Source: Phycisphaerales bacterium (GTDB lineage Bacteria; Planctomycetota; Phycisphaerae; Phycisphaerales; UBA1924). From it: 58,543 nucleotides of DNA. The stretch's first letter is position 1; every line of letters starts with the position of its first letter. Positions 34,022 through 43,324 of this stretch are shown here, one piece after another. The DNA lies in contig JADLCM010000056.1 in NCBI GenBank assembly GCA_020847175.1, forward strand, positions 1-58,543, read 5' to 3'. A program made the translations under genes and the position numbers. The notes under the pieces were generated by a model. It made no database searches and was not told the origin of the DNA. It saw only the letters and a list, made by a program, of their open reading frames with translations.

Positions 34022-36189
34022 GGCTTCACCTCGTCGAGTCGGATCAGCACGCGCCCGGAATCGGGCCAGGTGCGCCCCGCCGAGGCGGTGCGGGCCCAGG
34101 CCGAGATCGCGTCGGGGTCGAGGTCGGGGTCGAGCCACCCGGCCCGACGGAGGCGCGCAAGTTCGCCGAAGTTGATGAGCACGTAGGTGTATCCCGAGTC
34201 GCGCAGCGCCCGCGTCCAGGCATTGAAGTCGGCGGGATGGTCGGCGCAGATCCGTGCCATGAGCGATCGGTCCCAGGTGGTCGCATACGTGCGGGGCGGG
34301 CGGATGTAGAAAGGCGCCGAGTCGCCCAGCAGGTAGATCGGCTCATTCGGAGGCAGAGTGAGATTGATCGTGCGGATGTCCGAGAGCATGCCGAGGCGCT
34401 GCTCCCGCTCGGCGCGGGGCATCGCCATGATCGTGGCGCGATACGCCTCGCCGCTCAGCCCGTGCGGCCCGTCCAGCAGCGCGCCGTTGGGGTCGCCCTC
34501 GCCCTGGCGGGCGAATGTCCACGCGGAGCAGGCGAGTTGAACGCCGAGGAGCACACAGCCGACCAGGCGCGCCGCGCCCGTCCGATCTCCCGCGCCCGCC
34601 AGCCCGAGCCCGATCAGCGGGCCCGCGAAGACCACGAGCGGCACAAGAAACCGCGACTGCACATGCGTGCCCCACAGCCACGCGCCGAGCCCCGCGAAGA
34701 GCGCGAGCCACAGCGCCGTCAGTACGCGCACCGGAGCGCCCCCGGCAGCGTCTCGTCCCCGTGCCGCGCACGCCGTCGCCATCGCCCCCAGCACCAGCAC
34801 ACCCGCGAAGAACCCTCCCCACTGCGTGTGGGTCAGCCCGCGCGCCCCGTCGCCCGCGGGCCACACCGAGAGTTGCAGCCGCTCCAATGCGCCCTCGGCA
34901 GCGAAGTGGCCCCGGTGGTAGCGTTCATGCTGCTCGGCGCTCCAATGCCCCGGGCCGAACCGCCCGCTGAGATGCGGGAAGACCGGGTTCCCGCCAGCCT
35001 CGGCGTTGCGAATCAGCCACGGCGACAGGACAAGCAGCCCCGCCCCGGCCATGAAGGGCACACCCCGCAACCATTCTTTCCTGGGGCTCACCATCAGCCA
35101 CACGAGGCCGGCGCCCGGGGCCAGCAGCAGGATCGCCGTGGGTTTGAGGCAGCACGCTCCCCCGGCGAGCACGCCCACCAGCACCGCCCGGCGCGCCGCG
35201 GCAACTGACGCTTCACAGGCCGCCACGAGCGCGCCCGCGCCGAGCAGCACGACGCCCATCTCGTTGTACGCCAGCGACCCCGTGACGAGCGTCCAGGGCG
35301 TGAGGAGGACCGCCGCACCCGCGAGGCTCGATGCCCGCGACACCGCCTGATTGGAGTTCCGGCCCGAGGCCCGCCAGCACGCCTGCACGCTCCGCGAGAT
35401 GCCCCAGCAGGCGAGAACCGCGATCCAGGCGTGCAGAAACTGGCACGATGTGGCCCGCCAGCCCGACCCCGCGAGCAGCCCAGCCAGCAGCGGGCGATCG
35501 GGGTCTCCCGGCCCCGGAAAGCTCGCCGCCCCGAGATGGGTGAATGCCGCCTCGATGTACCCGGGCAGATAGGAATACACGTTGTGCGCCAGCGGGGAGA
35601 TCCGCCCCGCCGCGAGCCACTCCTGCGGGAGTTCAAGATGGTAACTCAGCGCATCGAACCCCCGCGCTTCGCTGCTCCACAGCCATCCCGGCGGGTTTGA
35701 CGCCGCGGCGATCAGCAGCGCGACGCCGGGCGCCCAAAGCCAGGTTGTCCAACGCGGCACCCCACGCCCGGGCCCTGCCCGGCCCTGCATTGCGCCTTTC
35801 GCTGCGAGCGCGACACCCGGCACAAGCGCCGCCGGCGCCACCCAGGGCCCGAGGAGCCCGAACGCCCCCAGCGCGTGCGAAAGGCTGAGCATCACCACCA
35901 GGCCGAAAGTCAGCCGCAGCAGCGCGACCTCGTGCGCTCCGCGCCACAGGGGCGCGCCGAGCGCGCCGAGCCCGAAGGCGCTCGCCAGGTATGCACCCGC
36001 GAGCAGGCCGCTCGTCAGCACCGCCTCCAGCACCACGCCGAAAGAGACCCACGGGGCGTGGTCCCCCCCGAGCGTCGCCGCCCCGGCAGCGAGCACGATC
36101 ACGGCGACGATCCATCCCGCCGCCCGCCGGAGGCAGGCCGCCGATCTCACGCCATCCGCAGGTGCCACGTCGGCTCCGGTTCCGGGCAT
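34018..36189 (-). CDS. Large multi-spanning membrane protein, glycosyltransferase-like
   Basis: 723 aa, at least ten transmembrane helices followed by a soluble C-terminal part. The region FDALSYHLELPQEWLAAGRISPLAHNVYSYLPGYIEA resembles GT-C (dolichyl-phosphate-mannose/ArnT-like) enzymes, in which an acidic residue in the first periplasmic loop is catalytic. Such proteins transfer sugars from lipid carriers outside the membrane. No specific family is secure. ATG at 36189; minus-strand TACACT lies 9 bases upstream. It follows cysS after 40 bases and overlaps the flippase-like gene by four bases. Confidence 0.7.
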   Translation of the reverse strand: MPGTGADVAPADGVRSAACLRRAAGWIVAVIVLAAGAATLGGDHAPWVSFGVVLEAVLTSGLLAGAYLASAFGLGALGAPLWRGAHEVALLRLTFGLVVMLSLSHALGAFGLLGPWVAPAALVPGVALAAKGAMQGRAGPGRGVPRWTTWLWAPGVALLIAAASNPPGWLWSSEARGFDALSYHLELPQEWLAAGRISPLAHNVYSYLPGYIEAAFTHLGAASFPGPGDPDRPLLAGLLAGSGWRATSCQFLHAWIAVLACWGISRSVQACWRASGRNSNQAVSRASSLAGAAVLLTPWTLVTGSLAYNEMGVVLLGAGALVAACEASVAAARRAVLVGVLAGGACCLKPTAILLLAPGAGLVWLMVSPRKEWLRGVPFMAGAGLLVLSPWLIRNAEAGGNPVFPHLSGRFGPGHWSAEQHERYHRGHFAAEGALERLQLSVWPAGDGARGLTHTQWGGFFAGVLVLGAMATACAARGRDAAGGAPVRVLTALWLALFAGLGAWLWGTHVQSRFLVPLVVFAGPLIGLGLAGAGDRTGAARLVGCVLLGVQLACSAWTFARQGEGDPNGALLDGPHGLSGEAYRATIMAMPRAEREQRLGMLSDIRTINLTLPPNEPIYLLGDSAPFYIRPPRTYATTWDRSLMARICADHPADFNAWTRALRDSGYTYVLINFGELARLRRAGWLDPDLDPDAISAWARTASAGRTWPDSGRVLIRLDEVKP

Positions 36190-36198
36190 CGCGCGGGG

Positions 36199-36204
36199 AG
36201 TGTA
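36199..36204 (-). promoter_or_regulatory. Leaderless-type -10 hexamer upstream of 36189 gene
   Basis: TACACT on the minus strand, 9 bases before the ATG at 36189. Confidence 0.4.
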
Positions 36205-36229
36205 CCGCAGGGCCTCGCCGGGCCCGCGC

Positions 36230-37867
36230 TCACGGAGCACGGCGGACTTCGACCTTGCCCCCGGGCACGTCCTTGATCGCGTACCCCATCGCGAGCAGTT
36301 CATCCCGGATCGCATCGGAGGCGGCGAAGTCCCTGCGCGCGCGCGCATCGCGCCGCGCCAGGAGGCGTTCGATCACGCGCGCGTCGGGCTCGATCCCGGG
36401 CGCAAAGAGCCCGATGTCGGTCTCGCTCGCCTGCAGACGCGCCAGGGCAAGCACCCCCAGCACCTCGTCAATCTCGCGCATGAACCGCGCGTCCGCCGGG
36501 GTCGCCTGCCCGAGAGAGCCCACCCAGGTGTTCACCGCCGCGATCGCCCCCGCCACGTTCAGATCGTCGTTCATCGCCCGCGTGAACTCGGCGCGGCAGC
36601 GGTCGCGTGCCCCTTCACCCTCGGGGCTGACGGCGCTCCCCCGCGCACCCTTGTCTGCCTCCAGCACCCGGCGCCAGCGCTCGATCACCCGAGCCGCGTC
36701 GCGCAGGCCCTGGTCGGTGAAGTTCGCGTTCGCCCGGTAGTGCGTGCGGATGAGTTCCAGCCGCAGCGCGCCCGGCTCGTGTCCCTGGTCGAGCAGCTGG
36801 CGGGCGGTGAAGAAGTTCCCCCTGCTCTTGGACATTTTCTCGCCGTTGACGAGCAGGAACCGCGGGTGGAACCAGTGCGCCGCCAGCACGCCCCGCTCCG
36901 GATGCGCGTTGAAGGCCGCGCACGACTGCGCCATCTCGCACTCGTGATGCGGAAAGATGTTGTCCTCGCCCCCGGAGTGAAGGTCGAAGAGGGGCAGGTC
37001 GCGCTCGAACATGGCGTGCGCATCGCGCCCCTCGGCCTCGACGAGGCGCGCCAGGCTCATCGCCGAGCACTCGATGTGCCACCCCGGGTATCCCTCGCCC
37101 CAGGGGCTCGGCCACTTCATCAGGTGCGACGGGTCCTCTTTCCACAGGAGAAAGTCCGCGGGGTGGCGCTTGCTCAACTGGTTGGCGGCGCTCACGCGCC
37201 CCCCCTCCCCCTCGCGCAGCCGGTCGAGCGTGTTCCCGCTGAGTTGGCCGTAGGAGGGCAGGCGCTGAACGTCGAAGTAGACCACCCGCGCCCCCGGGTT
37301 GCCCACGACGTAGGCATAGCCGCGCTCCACCAGGCGGCGCACCACTTCGATCATGCCCGCGATTGAGCCCGTCGCCCGAGGCATGAGTGAGGGGTCGCGC
37401 TGGGCTTCAATGGCGACCTTGAGGCCGAGGTCGCGGGCATCGCGCAAGAAACGCTCGCCGAAGTAGGCCGCGATCGCATACGGGTCACGCGGATTCACGC
37501 TGACGCCCGCCGGGAGCTTTCCCGCCTTCTTCGCCTCCTCCAGCCGACGCCCGGCGACGGCCATCCGATCCTCACCGGACTCGCCGCCTTCGGCGTCGTC
37601 GGTCATGTGCCCCACGTCGGTGATGTTCATCACGTGGACCACCCGCCGCGGGCCGGGGGTTTCTCCCCCCTTGCCGTCGCTGAGCGAGCACCACGGGCTC
37701 TCGATCCAGCGCCGCAGCAGGTCAGCCGACAGGAAGGACCGGAAATTGCCGATATGGGCGTCGTCGTAGACCGTGGGCCCGCACGAGTAGAACGTGACCG
37801 TTCGGGGGTCGGCAGGGACCAGGGCCTGGGGACGCCGGGTGAGGGTATTCTGCAACACGAGTGTCAC
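36230..37867 (-). CDS. cysS: Cysteine--tRNA ligase
   Basis: CysRS charges tRNA-Cys. From GTG at 37867 the 545-aa protein has the zinc ligand Cys29 in FYSCGPTVYDDAHIGN (HIGH-type motif HIGN at 38-41), GWHIECSAM, HSGGEDNIFPHHECE with the remaining zinc ligands, and KMSKS at EKMSKSRGN. It is longer than most CysRS because of an insertion (about residues 60-130) between the HIGN motif and the next conserved block. GTG at 37867 is supported by TACCAT 5 bases upstream. It is the first gene of a minus-strand run ending at 32939, divergent from the protease gene. Confidence 0.95.
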   Translation of the reverse strand: MTLVLQNTLTRRPQALVPADPRTVTFYSCGPTVYDDAHIGNFRSFLSADLLRRWIESPWCSLSDGKGGETPGPRRVVHVMNITDVGHMTDDAEGGESGEDRMAVAGRRLEEAKKAGKLPAGVSVNPRDPYAIAAYFGERFLRDARDLGLKVAIEAQRDPSLMPRATGSIAGMIEVVRRLVERGYAYVVGNPGARVVYFDVQRLPSYGQLSGNTLDRLREGEGGRVSAANQLSKRHPADFLLWKEDPSHLMKWPSPWGEGYPGWHIECSAMSLARLVEAEGRDAHAMFERDLPLFDLHSGGEDNIFPHHECEMAQSCAAFNAHPERGVLAAHWFHPRFLLVNGEKMSKSRGNFFTARQLLDQGHEPGALRLELIRTHYRANANFTDQGLRDAARVIERWRRVLEADKGARGSAVSPEGEGARDRCRAEFTRAMNDDLNVAGAIAAVNTWVGSLGQATPADARFMREIDEVLGVLALARLQASETDIGLFAPGIEPDARVIERLLARRDARARRDFAASDAIRDELLAMGYAIKDVPGGKVEVRRAP

Positions 37868-37872
37868 GGGCG

Positions 37873-37878
37873 ATGGTA
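37873..37878 (-). promoter_or_regulatory. Leaderless-type -10 hexamer of cysS
   Basis: TACCAT on the minus strand, 5 bases before GTG at 37867. Confidence 0.45.
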
Positions 37879-37976
37879 GCGCGAGCCGAACTGTGCGCGC
37901 CGCGCGCAATCCCGGGCCTTGCTCGGGCAAGGACACTTGAGGCCCCTTCGGGCCGGGTCCATTTCAGGAGGTACGC

Positions 37977-39992
37977 ATGGTTGTTTTGATCCGCCGCGCC
38001 CTTTTCGCCTCCGCCCTCGCCGGAGGCCTCGGGCTGCCCGCCCTGGCCCAGCCGAGCGACTTCGCCGGCGTCGTCGAGCCCGCGCTCGACAGCGTCTTCG
38101 TGCTGGGCATCGAGAAGGCTGACGGCACCTTTGTCGATGTCGGCACCGGGTGGACCATCGCGCCCGACCGTCTGGCGACCAACGCCCACGTCGCCGAGGC
38201 GCTGATGGAGGCCGTCCCGGGCGAACGCGTGGTGGCACGCCGCGGCTGGAGCGACCGGAACGAGCTTGTCCTGGATACAGGCAAGATGCTCATCCACCCC
38301 GCCTACGGACCCTGGAACAAGCGCCTCGGGCGCATGAAGGTGCGCACCGCCGGTTCGATCAAGGACTTCGAGATGATCGCCGTCGCCGACGTCGCGGTGC
38401 TCGAGGTGGTCGCGGGCGACGCCGGCACGCCCCTCAAACTCGCGAATGTCAACTCGCCCTCCGGTGAGCCCGCCCTCTCCGAGCCCGTCGTCTACGTCGG
38501 CTTCCCCATGGAGAACATCTCGGGCTTCCCCACGGTCCACGCGGTGCCCGGCTACGTCACCGCCAAGACCGACTTCTTCTTCACCCGGCGCCCCTGGGCC
38601 GAGTCCTATCTCATTCACTACTCCGGCCCCGTCGTCGGCGGCGCGAGCGGCAGCCCGATGCTCAACGCCCGGGGCGAAGTCATCGGCATCATCTCCGCCG
38701 CCGAGCACCTGGCCATCAACGACGGCTCCGCTCGGGCGAGCTTCGGCTTCGGCTACGGCCAGCGCGTCGATCTGGCCGTCGAACTGCTCGATGACTCCTA
38801 CATCGCCAACCAGCAGGCGCGCAACCAGCGCTGGCTCGAACGCTGCACCGACCTCTTCATCGCCCCCGAAGACCTCATGCACGAACTCGAACTCCTCGCC
38901 GCCGGCGAGGCGGGCGTCGACCAGGCCGCCATGAACCTCGTCACCCGCAACAGCGAAACCATGAAGCCGGGGGGCGACCCGCAGCGTACGCGCATCGTGC
39001 TTGAGCCCGGCTACCGCTACGGCTTCATCGCCGTCGCGCACGACGGCACCGACATCGACGGCATCGTCACGCCCACCGACGACGACGCGAAGGAACTCGG
39101 CGCCGACCGCTCCCTTGACTACTACCCCATGGTCTGGGTCGGGCCCGTCGAGACGTCCACCCCCGTCTACTTCACCATCCGCGCCGCCGAAGACCCGATC
39201 CAGGACACCCCCATCGACCTCCGCGTCGTCCGGTACGACGCCGACCTGCTCCCCGAACCCACCGACGAGGCGCTCGCCGCCGGCGTCGAGGAGGTCTTCC
39301 ACGAAGAGACCTTCGAAGTGCCCGATCCCGCCCCGGCGTTTCACACCTGGACTTTCGACCTCTCCCCCGACTACTCCTACCTCTTCACCGCGATCAGCGC
39401 CGACTTTCTCGACATCAACCTGCGCCTGGTGACCGACGGCGCGACGGTCGGCGAAGACATGCTCGCCGACAGCGTGCCCGTGGTCTCGTATCAGCCCACC
39501 ACCCCGGGGCAGTGCGCCATCACGCTCTTGCTTCCCCCCGGCATCACCCCGGGCTCGCGCGTCTCCTTCACCGCCAAGCGCACGCGCCTCTCCGGGGGAG
39601 AGCCTGCCCCGGTCGCCTCGACCGGCTCGGTGTGGGAGGCCATGGAAGCGCTCTACACCCCCTGGTTCGTCTCTGCGGGCGAGACCACCGAAGTCGCGCA
39701 CGAAGAAACCTTCGATCTTGCCCCGGGCAACCCGACCCAGCACGAGTTCACGCTCACCCAGCCCGCCGGCACCAAGGTTTTCTTCTTCGCCTTCGCCCCC
39801 GACCTGAGCGACATCGACATGGAAGTCCTCGCCGATGGCACGGTGATCGCGACCGACGCGCAGATCGACCACTACCCCGGGCTCGCGCTCGCCCCTGAGC
39901 CGGCCGCCCGCACGCTCACGGTCCGCGTCACCAAGAACGCCGCCGAAGCACCTATCACCGGCATCGGCTTCCGAATGCTGCTGGTGCACTGA
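37977..39992 (+). CDS. Secreted trypsin-like serine protease with long C-terminal region
   Basis: 671 aa. Signal peptide to about residue 25 (RRALFASALAGGLGLPALAQ). The trypsin-type triad is present: His71 (TNAHVAEA), Asp138 (IAVADVAVLEV) and Ser226 (VVGGASGSPML), so the enzyme should be active in the periplasm or outside. Residues 300-671 hold two or three beta-rich modules with repeated phrases such as EVFHEETFEVPDPAPAFHTWTF and EVAHEETFDLAPGNPTQHEFTL, resembling pre-peptidase-C-terminal-type modules; they may bind substrate or the envelope. AGGAGGT lies 5 bases before ATG. A strong terminator follows. Substrate cannot be deduced. Confidence 0.85.
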   Translation: MVVLIRRALFASALAGGLGLPALAQPSDFAGVVEPALDSVFVLGIEKADGTFVDVGTGWTIAPDRLATNAHVAEALMEAVPGERVVARRGWSDRNELVLDTGKMLIHPAYGPWNKRLGRMKVRTAGSIKDFEMIAVADVAVLEVVAGDAGTPLKLANVNSPSGEPALSEPVVYVGFPMENISGFPTVHAVPGYVTAKTDFFFTRRPWAESYLIHYSGPVVGGASGSPMLNARGEVIGIISAAEHLAINDGSARASFGFGYGQRVDLAVELLDDSYIANQQARNQRWLERCTDLFIAPEDLMHELELLAAGEAGVDQAAMNLVTRNSETMKPGGDPQRTRIVLEPGYRYGFIAVAHDGTDIDGIVTPTDDDAKELGADRSLDYYPMVWVGPVETSTPVYFTIRAAEDPIQDTPIDLRVVRYDADLLPEPTDEALAAGVEEVFHEETFEVPDPAPAFHTWTFDLSPDYSYLFTAISADFLDINLRLVTDGATVGEDMLADSVPVVSYQPTTPGQCAITLLLPPGITPGSRVSFTAKRTRLSGGEPAPVASTGSVWEAMEALYTPWFVSAGETTEVAHEETFDLAPGNPTQHEFTLTQPAGTKVFFFAFAPDLSDIDMEVLADGTVIATDAQIDHYPGLALAPEPAARTLTVRVTKNAAEAPITGIGFRMLLVH

Positions 39993-40018
39993 CCCGCCGG
40001 CGCCGCTCCACAACCCAT

Positions 40019-40054
40019 CGCGGGCGGCCGGGCAATCGTGCTCTGCCGCCCGCG
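40019..40054 (+). terminator. Hairpin after the protease gene
   Basis: CGCGGGCGGC (40019-40028) pairs perfectly with GCCGCCCGCG (40045-40054), 16-base loop, 27 bases after the protease stop. The rest of the 39993-40260 gap shows TATAGT at 40208-40213, a possible -10 for lpd with a leader of about 40 bases. Confidence 0.6.
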
Positions 40055-40260
40055 TTGCATTGGCCCGCCGGGCATGACCCGATCCGGGGAGGTGGCGCCG
40101 GCCCAGCCTCCCGGCCCCCGCAGCCGCCCCGCTCGACACAGCGCACATCTTGAATCCCGACCATTCCGGGCGACGTACGGCGCGTCAATGAAGGCACACG
40201 CGAGCCCTATAGTCCCCCCCGCGCGGCAGATGCCCGCGCCCGGGGCCAGGAGGGTCTTTC

Positions 40261-41805
40261 GTGGCTGACCGTCACTTCGATCTCATCGTCATCGGCGGCG
40301 GGCCCGCCGGGTACGTCGGGGCCATCCGCGCCGCACAACTGGGCATGAAGGTGGCCTGCGTCGAGCGGGCGAAGCTCGGGGGCGTCTGCCTCAATTGGGG
40401 CTGCATCCCCAGCAAGGCCCTGCTCTCCAACGCCGAACTCATGGAAAAACTCGCCCAGCGCGAGTTCTGGGGGCTCAAGGTCAACGGGACGATCGACTTC
40501 GACTGGTCGAAGGTCATCGGGCGCAGCCGCGATGTCGCCGCCAAGCTCAACAAGGGCATCGAGTTCCTGTTCAAGAAGAACAAGATCGAGCACATCGTGG
40601 CGCACGCCAAGATCGTCGGCGCCCGCTCCGGCGCCTCGCCGTGCAGGGTCGAACTCTTCGACGCGCAGGTCAAGGAGGAACTGACGAGCGCCCCCTGCAC
40701 CCCCGCGCCCAAGGCCCGCGAGACCATCACCGCAGACCACGTCCTCATCGCCACCGGCTCAGTCGCCCGCGACCTGCCCTTCGCGAAGTTTGACGGCGAG
40801 CGCATCTGGGGCGCCCGCGAGGCGATGTTCAACAAGGAACGGCCCGCCAGCCTCATCGTCATCGGCGCCGGGGCCATCGGCATGGAGTTCGGCTATTTCT
40901 ACCACTCCTTCGGCACCAAGGTCACGGTCATCGAGATGCAAGACCGCATCCTCCCCGTCGAGGATGAAGAAGTCTCCGCCGCCCTCACCAAGGTCTACAC
41001 CAAGCACGGCATGACCTTCAAGACCTCAACCACCACGCTCAGCGTCGAGAAGACCGCAAAGGGCGTGAAGGTCACGGTTGCCCCTTTCGCGGGCGGCAAG
41101 GCCGACGAGAGCAAGAAGGAAGTTCTCGAAGCCGACCGGGTGCTCCTCGCCGTGGGCGTCGTCGGGCGCACCGACGGCCTCTGTGACGACAGGCTCGGCC
41201 TCACCCTCGAGAAAGGGCACATCAAGACCGACTACATCCCCGGCAAGACCACCAATGAAGCCATCGACTACAAGACGAACCTCCCCGGCCTGTACGCGGT
41301 CGGCGATGTCATCGGGCCCCCCTGGCTCGCGCACGTCGCCAGTGAAGAGGCGATCATCTGCGTCGAGCGCATCGCCTGGCGCAAGGATCCGAAGAAGCAC
41401 CACGAACCGATCCCCATGGATTACGGCGTGATCCCGGGCTGCACCTATTGCGTGCCCCAGGTCGCCAGCGTCGGCCTCACCGAACAGGCCCTCAAGGCCA
41501 AGGGCCTCAAAAAGGGCGCCGACTACGAGGTCGGCAAGTACCCCTTCCAGGCCCACGGCAAGGCGATCGCCGCGGCCCACACCGACGGCTTCGTCAAGAT
41601 CCTCCGCGGCCTGCCCCGGGGCGAAATCCTCGGCGCTCACATCCTCGGCGACCAGGCGACCGAACTCATCGCCGAAATGACCCTCGCCAGGCGCCTCGAA
41701 GCCACCACCGAAGAACTCATCTGCACCGTGCACGCCCACCCGACCATGCACGAGGCCGTTCACGAGGCGGCCCTCGCGGCGGAAGGCAAGCTTATTCACG
41801 GCTGA
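40261..41805 (+). CDS. lpd: Dihydrolipoyl dehydrogenase
   Basis: This flavoprotein (E3) reoxidises dihydrolipoamide in pyruvate and 2-oxoglutarate dehydrogenase and related complexes. FAD motif VIGGGPAGYVGAIRAA, redox disulfide Cys43-Cys48 in GGVCLNWGCIPSKAL, NAD motif IVIGAGAIGMEFGYFY and the HAHPTMHE active-site His-Glu at the C-terminus are all present. The product is 514 aa, some 40 longer than usual, because of an insertion around residues 120-160 with extra cysteine and Pro/Ala. GTG start at 40261 with AGGAGG 7 bases upstream. No lipoyl-dependent E1 or E2 gene is adjacent. Confidence 0.95.
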   Translation: MADRHFDLIVIGGGPAGYVGAIRAAQLGMKVACVERAKLGGVCLNWGCIPSKALLSNAELMEKLAQREFWGLKVNGTIDFDWSKVIGRSRDVAAKLNKGIEFLFKKNKIEHIVAHAKIVGARSGASPCRVELFDAQVKEELTSAPCTPAPKARETITADHVLIATGSVARDLPFAKFDGERIWGAREAMFNKERPASLIVIGAGAIGMEFGYFYHSFGTKVTVIEMQDRILPVEDEEVSAALTKVYTKHGMTFKTSTTTLSVEKTAKGVKVTVAPFAGGKADESKKEVLEADRVLLAVGVVGRTDGLCDDRLGLTLEKGHIKTDYIPGKTTNEAIDYKTNLPGLYAVGDVIGPPWLAHVASEEAIICVERIAWRKDPKKHHEPIPMDYGVIPGCTYCVPQVASVGLTEQALKAKGLKKGADYEVGKYPFQAHGKAIAAAHTDGFVKILRGLPRGEILGAHILGDQATELIAEMTLARRLEATTEELICTVHAHPTMHEAVHEAALAAEGKLIHG

Positions 41806-41850
41806 CCGACCACCGGACGCTCGCCCACCTGCGCACGGGCGCCGAGTTAC

Positions 41851-41879
41851 TTGATCGAACGCGATCGTTGCGGTAGGGT
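41851..41879 (+). promoter_or_regulatory. Candidate promoter of the dockerin protein gene
   Basis: TTGATC (41851-41856), 17-base spacer, TAGGGT (41874-41879). The gene downstream starts at 41906 behind an AGGAGG site. Confidence 0.4.
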
Positions 41880-41905
41880 GCCTGTAGCCACGACAGGAGG
41901 ACCCC

Positions 41906-42895
41906 ATGCCGAAACTCGCACTGCTCGTCGTCTGCGCCGGCGCGTCCGTCGCCCTCGGTCAGCCCTTCCTCGCGGTGGATATCGGACCCTCACCCGATGT
42001 GCTCCAGAGCGTGGACCTCTCCGACCCCGCCTTCGCGGTGCAGGTCGGCACATTCGCCGGCAACTTCGTCCGCGGGTTTGACATGGCCTCGCCCACGCTC
42101 GGCTACTACGTCGCGACATCGTCGATCAGCGGGTCGCCCACGGGGTTCTTCAGGTACGAGAGCGGCACCTCGACGCTGCTCGCGGACCTCCCGGCCACCA
42201 ATACCGCCGTCGGCGGCCTCACCCTCGATGAAACCAACGGGCGCATCTACTACCTCATTGAGAATCCGTCCACCTCCAGCCTCGACGAACTCTGGGAAGT
42301 GAGCCTGACCGGCACGTTCACGCTCCTCGGCGAAGTGACCGGCGTGCCCAACGCCAGCCCGTCCTTCAACGGCCTGGCGATGAGCCCCCAGGGCGTGCTC
42401 TACGCGATTGAGTCAACAACCGATGTGCTCTACACCATCGACCGCAACACCCTGGTCGCAACGGCTGTCGGCCCGCTCGGGGTCAGCAACTCCGCCGTCG
42501 GCGGGCTCGACTTCGGGCCCGACGGGCGACTGTTCGGCACGTTCTCCAGCGGCGATGTCGTTGAGATCAACCCCGCGACGGGCGCCGCGACGCCGCTCGG
42601 CGAGTTCCCCTTCAGTTGCAGTTCGCTCGCCTGGGCCGAGCCCGGCCCGGGAATCTGCCGCGCCGACCTCACTGGGAGCAGCGACCCCAACGACCCCGCC
42701 TACGGAGTGCCCGATGGCACCGCCGACGCCGCCGACTTCTTCTACTTTCTCGATCAGTTCGTGGCCAACAACCTCGCCGTCGCGGACCTCAGCGGCTCGA
42801 CCGACCCCAACGACCCCGGCTACGGCCAGCCGGACGGCATCCTCGACGCCGCCGACTTCTTCTACTTCCTAGATGTGTTTGTGCGAGGGTGTTGA
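41906..42895 (+). CDS. Exported protein with two C-terminal dockerin-like repeats
   Basis: 329 aa. Signal peptide to about residue 18 (LALLVVCAGASVALG). The body is a beta propeller-like set of strands (GYYVATSSISGSPTGFF, VGGLTLDETNGRIYYL, VGGLDFGPDGRLFGTF). The end holds two near-identical modules, each DL[TS]GS[ST]DPNDP-[AG]-YG, then [VQ]PDG and [TI][AL]DAADFFYFLD, and the chain stops with VRGC, as in GC-type dockerin-anchored proteins of Phycisphaerae. A calcium loop with an insertion is implied. Role: probably a secreted or cell-surface protein; function unknown. AGGAGG ribosome site. Same repeat type as in the 23752 gene. Confidence 0.8.
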   Translation: MPKLALLVVCAGASVALGQPFLAVDIGPSPDVLQSVDLSDPAFAVQVGTFAGNFVRGFDMASPTLGYYVATSSISGSPTGFFRYESGTSTLLADLPATNTAVGGLTLDETNGRIYYLIENPSTSSLDELWEVSLTGTFTLLGEVTGVPNASPSFNGLAMSPQGVLYAIESTTDVLYTIDRNTLVATAVGPLGVSNSAVGGLDFGPDGRLFGTFSSGDVVEINPATGAATPLGEFPFSCSSLAWAEPGPGICRADLTGSSDPNDPAYGVPDGTADAADFFYFLDQFVANNLAVADLSGSTDPNDPGYGQPDGILDAADFFYFLDVFVRGC

Positions 42896-43324
42896 GTGGC
42901 TCGCAGTGGCGCAACAAGCGACGTCTCGGCCTGCAACGGCCGTGTGGAGGATGTGAGCGCATCGCGGTATGCTGGTCAGGTGCCGTGGTGAAGCAGCGCC
43001 CGGTGTCAATCCTCCGCTGACTCGGGCGCAGTTCAACCGACGCCGACATCGGCGAGGCGACCCGTCACTCGCCCGCTGCACCGCGGAGCGGACATCTTGG
43101 CGCCGCCGGGCTCGATGCGTTGCCGTTCGATCCCGCCCTTCGCCCGGGCGTCGGCGCTGATTCTCGCACCTCCGTCAAGCGATCCGCCCGACCAGCCTTC
43201 GACGCGGCTTCTGCACCGGGATGCGCCGCCTGGGCGTTATCGGTCCCACGTGCCTTCCCTGCGCTCACGCTTTCGGCCGAATGCCCGTCTTCAACTGCCG
43301 ATAGTGCCCGTGTCAGAGCCCCGC
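42896..43324. other. Gap without a convincing gene
   Basis: 429 bases between the dockerin gene and the CYTH gene. A short hairpin, CGGCC-TGCAAC-GGCCG, at 42927-42942 may end the upstream transcript. Open frames here are short and of GC-rich, low-complexity composition; the frame leading into the CYTH gene is open from 43097 but has no family similarity. No ribosome site stands out. Confidence 0.5.

Noticed and set aside
43097..43324. 76-codon N-terminal extension of the CYTH protein
   Set aside because: No similarity to CYTH proteins, Pro/Arg/Ser-rich; a normal start exists at 43325.
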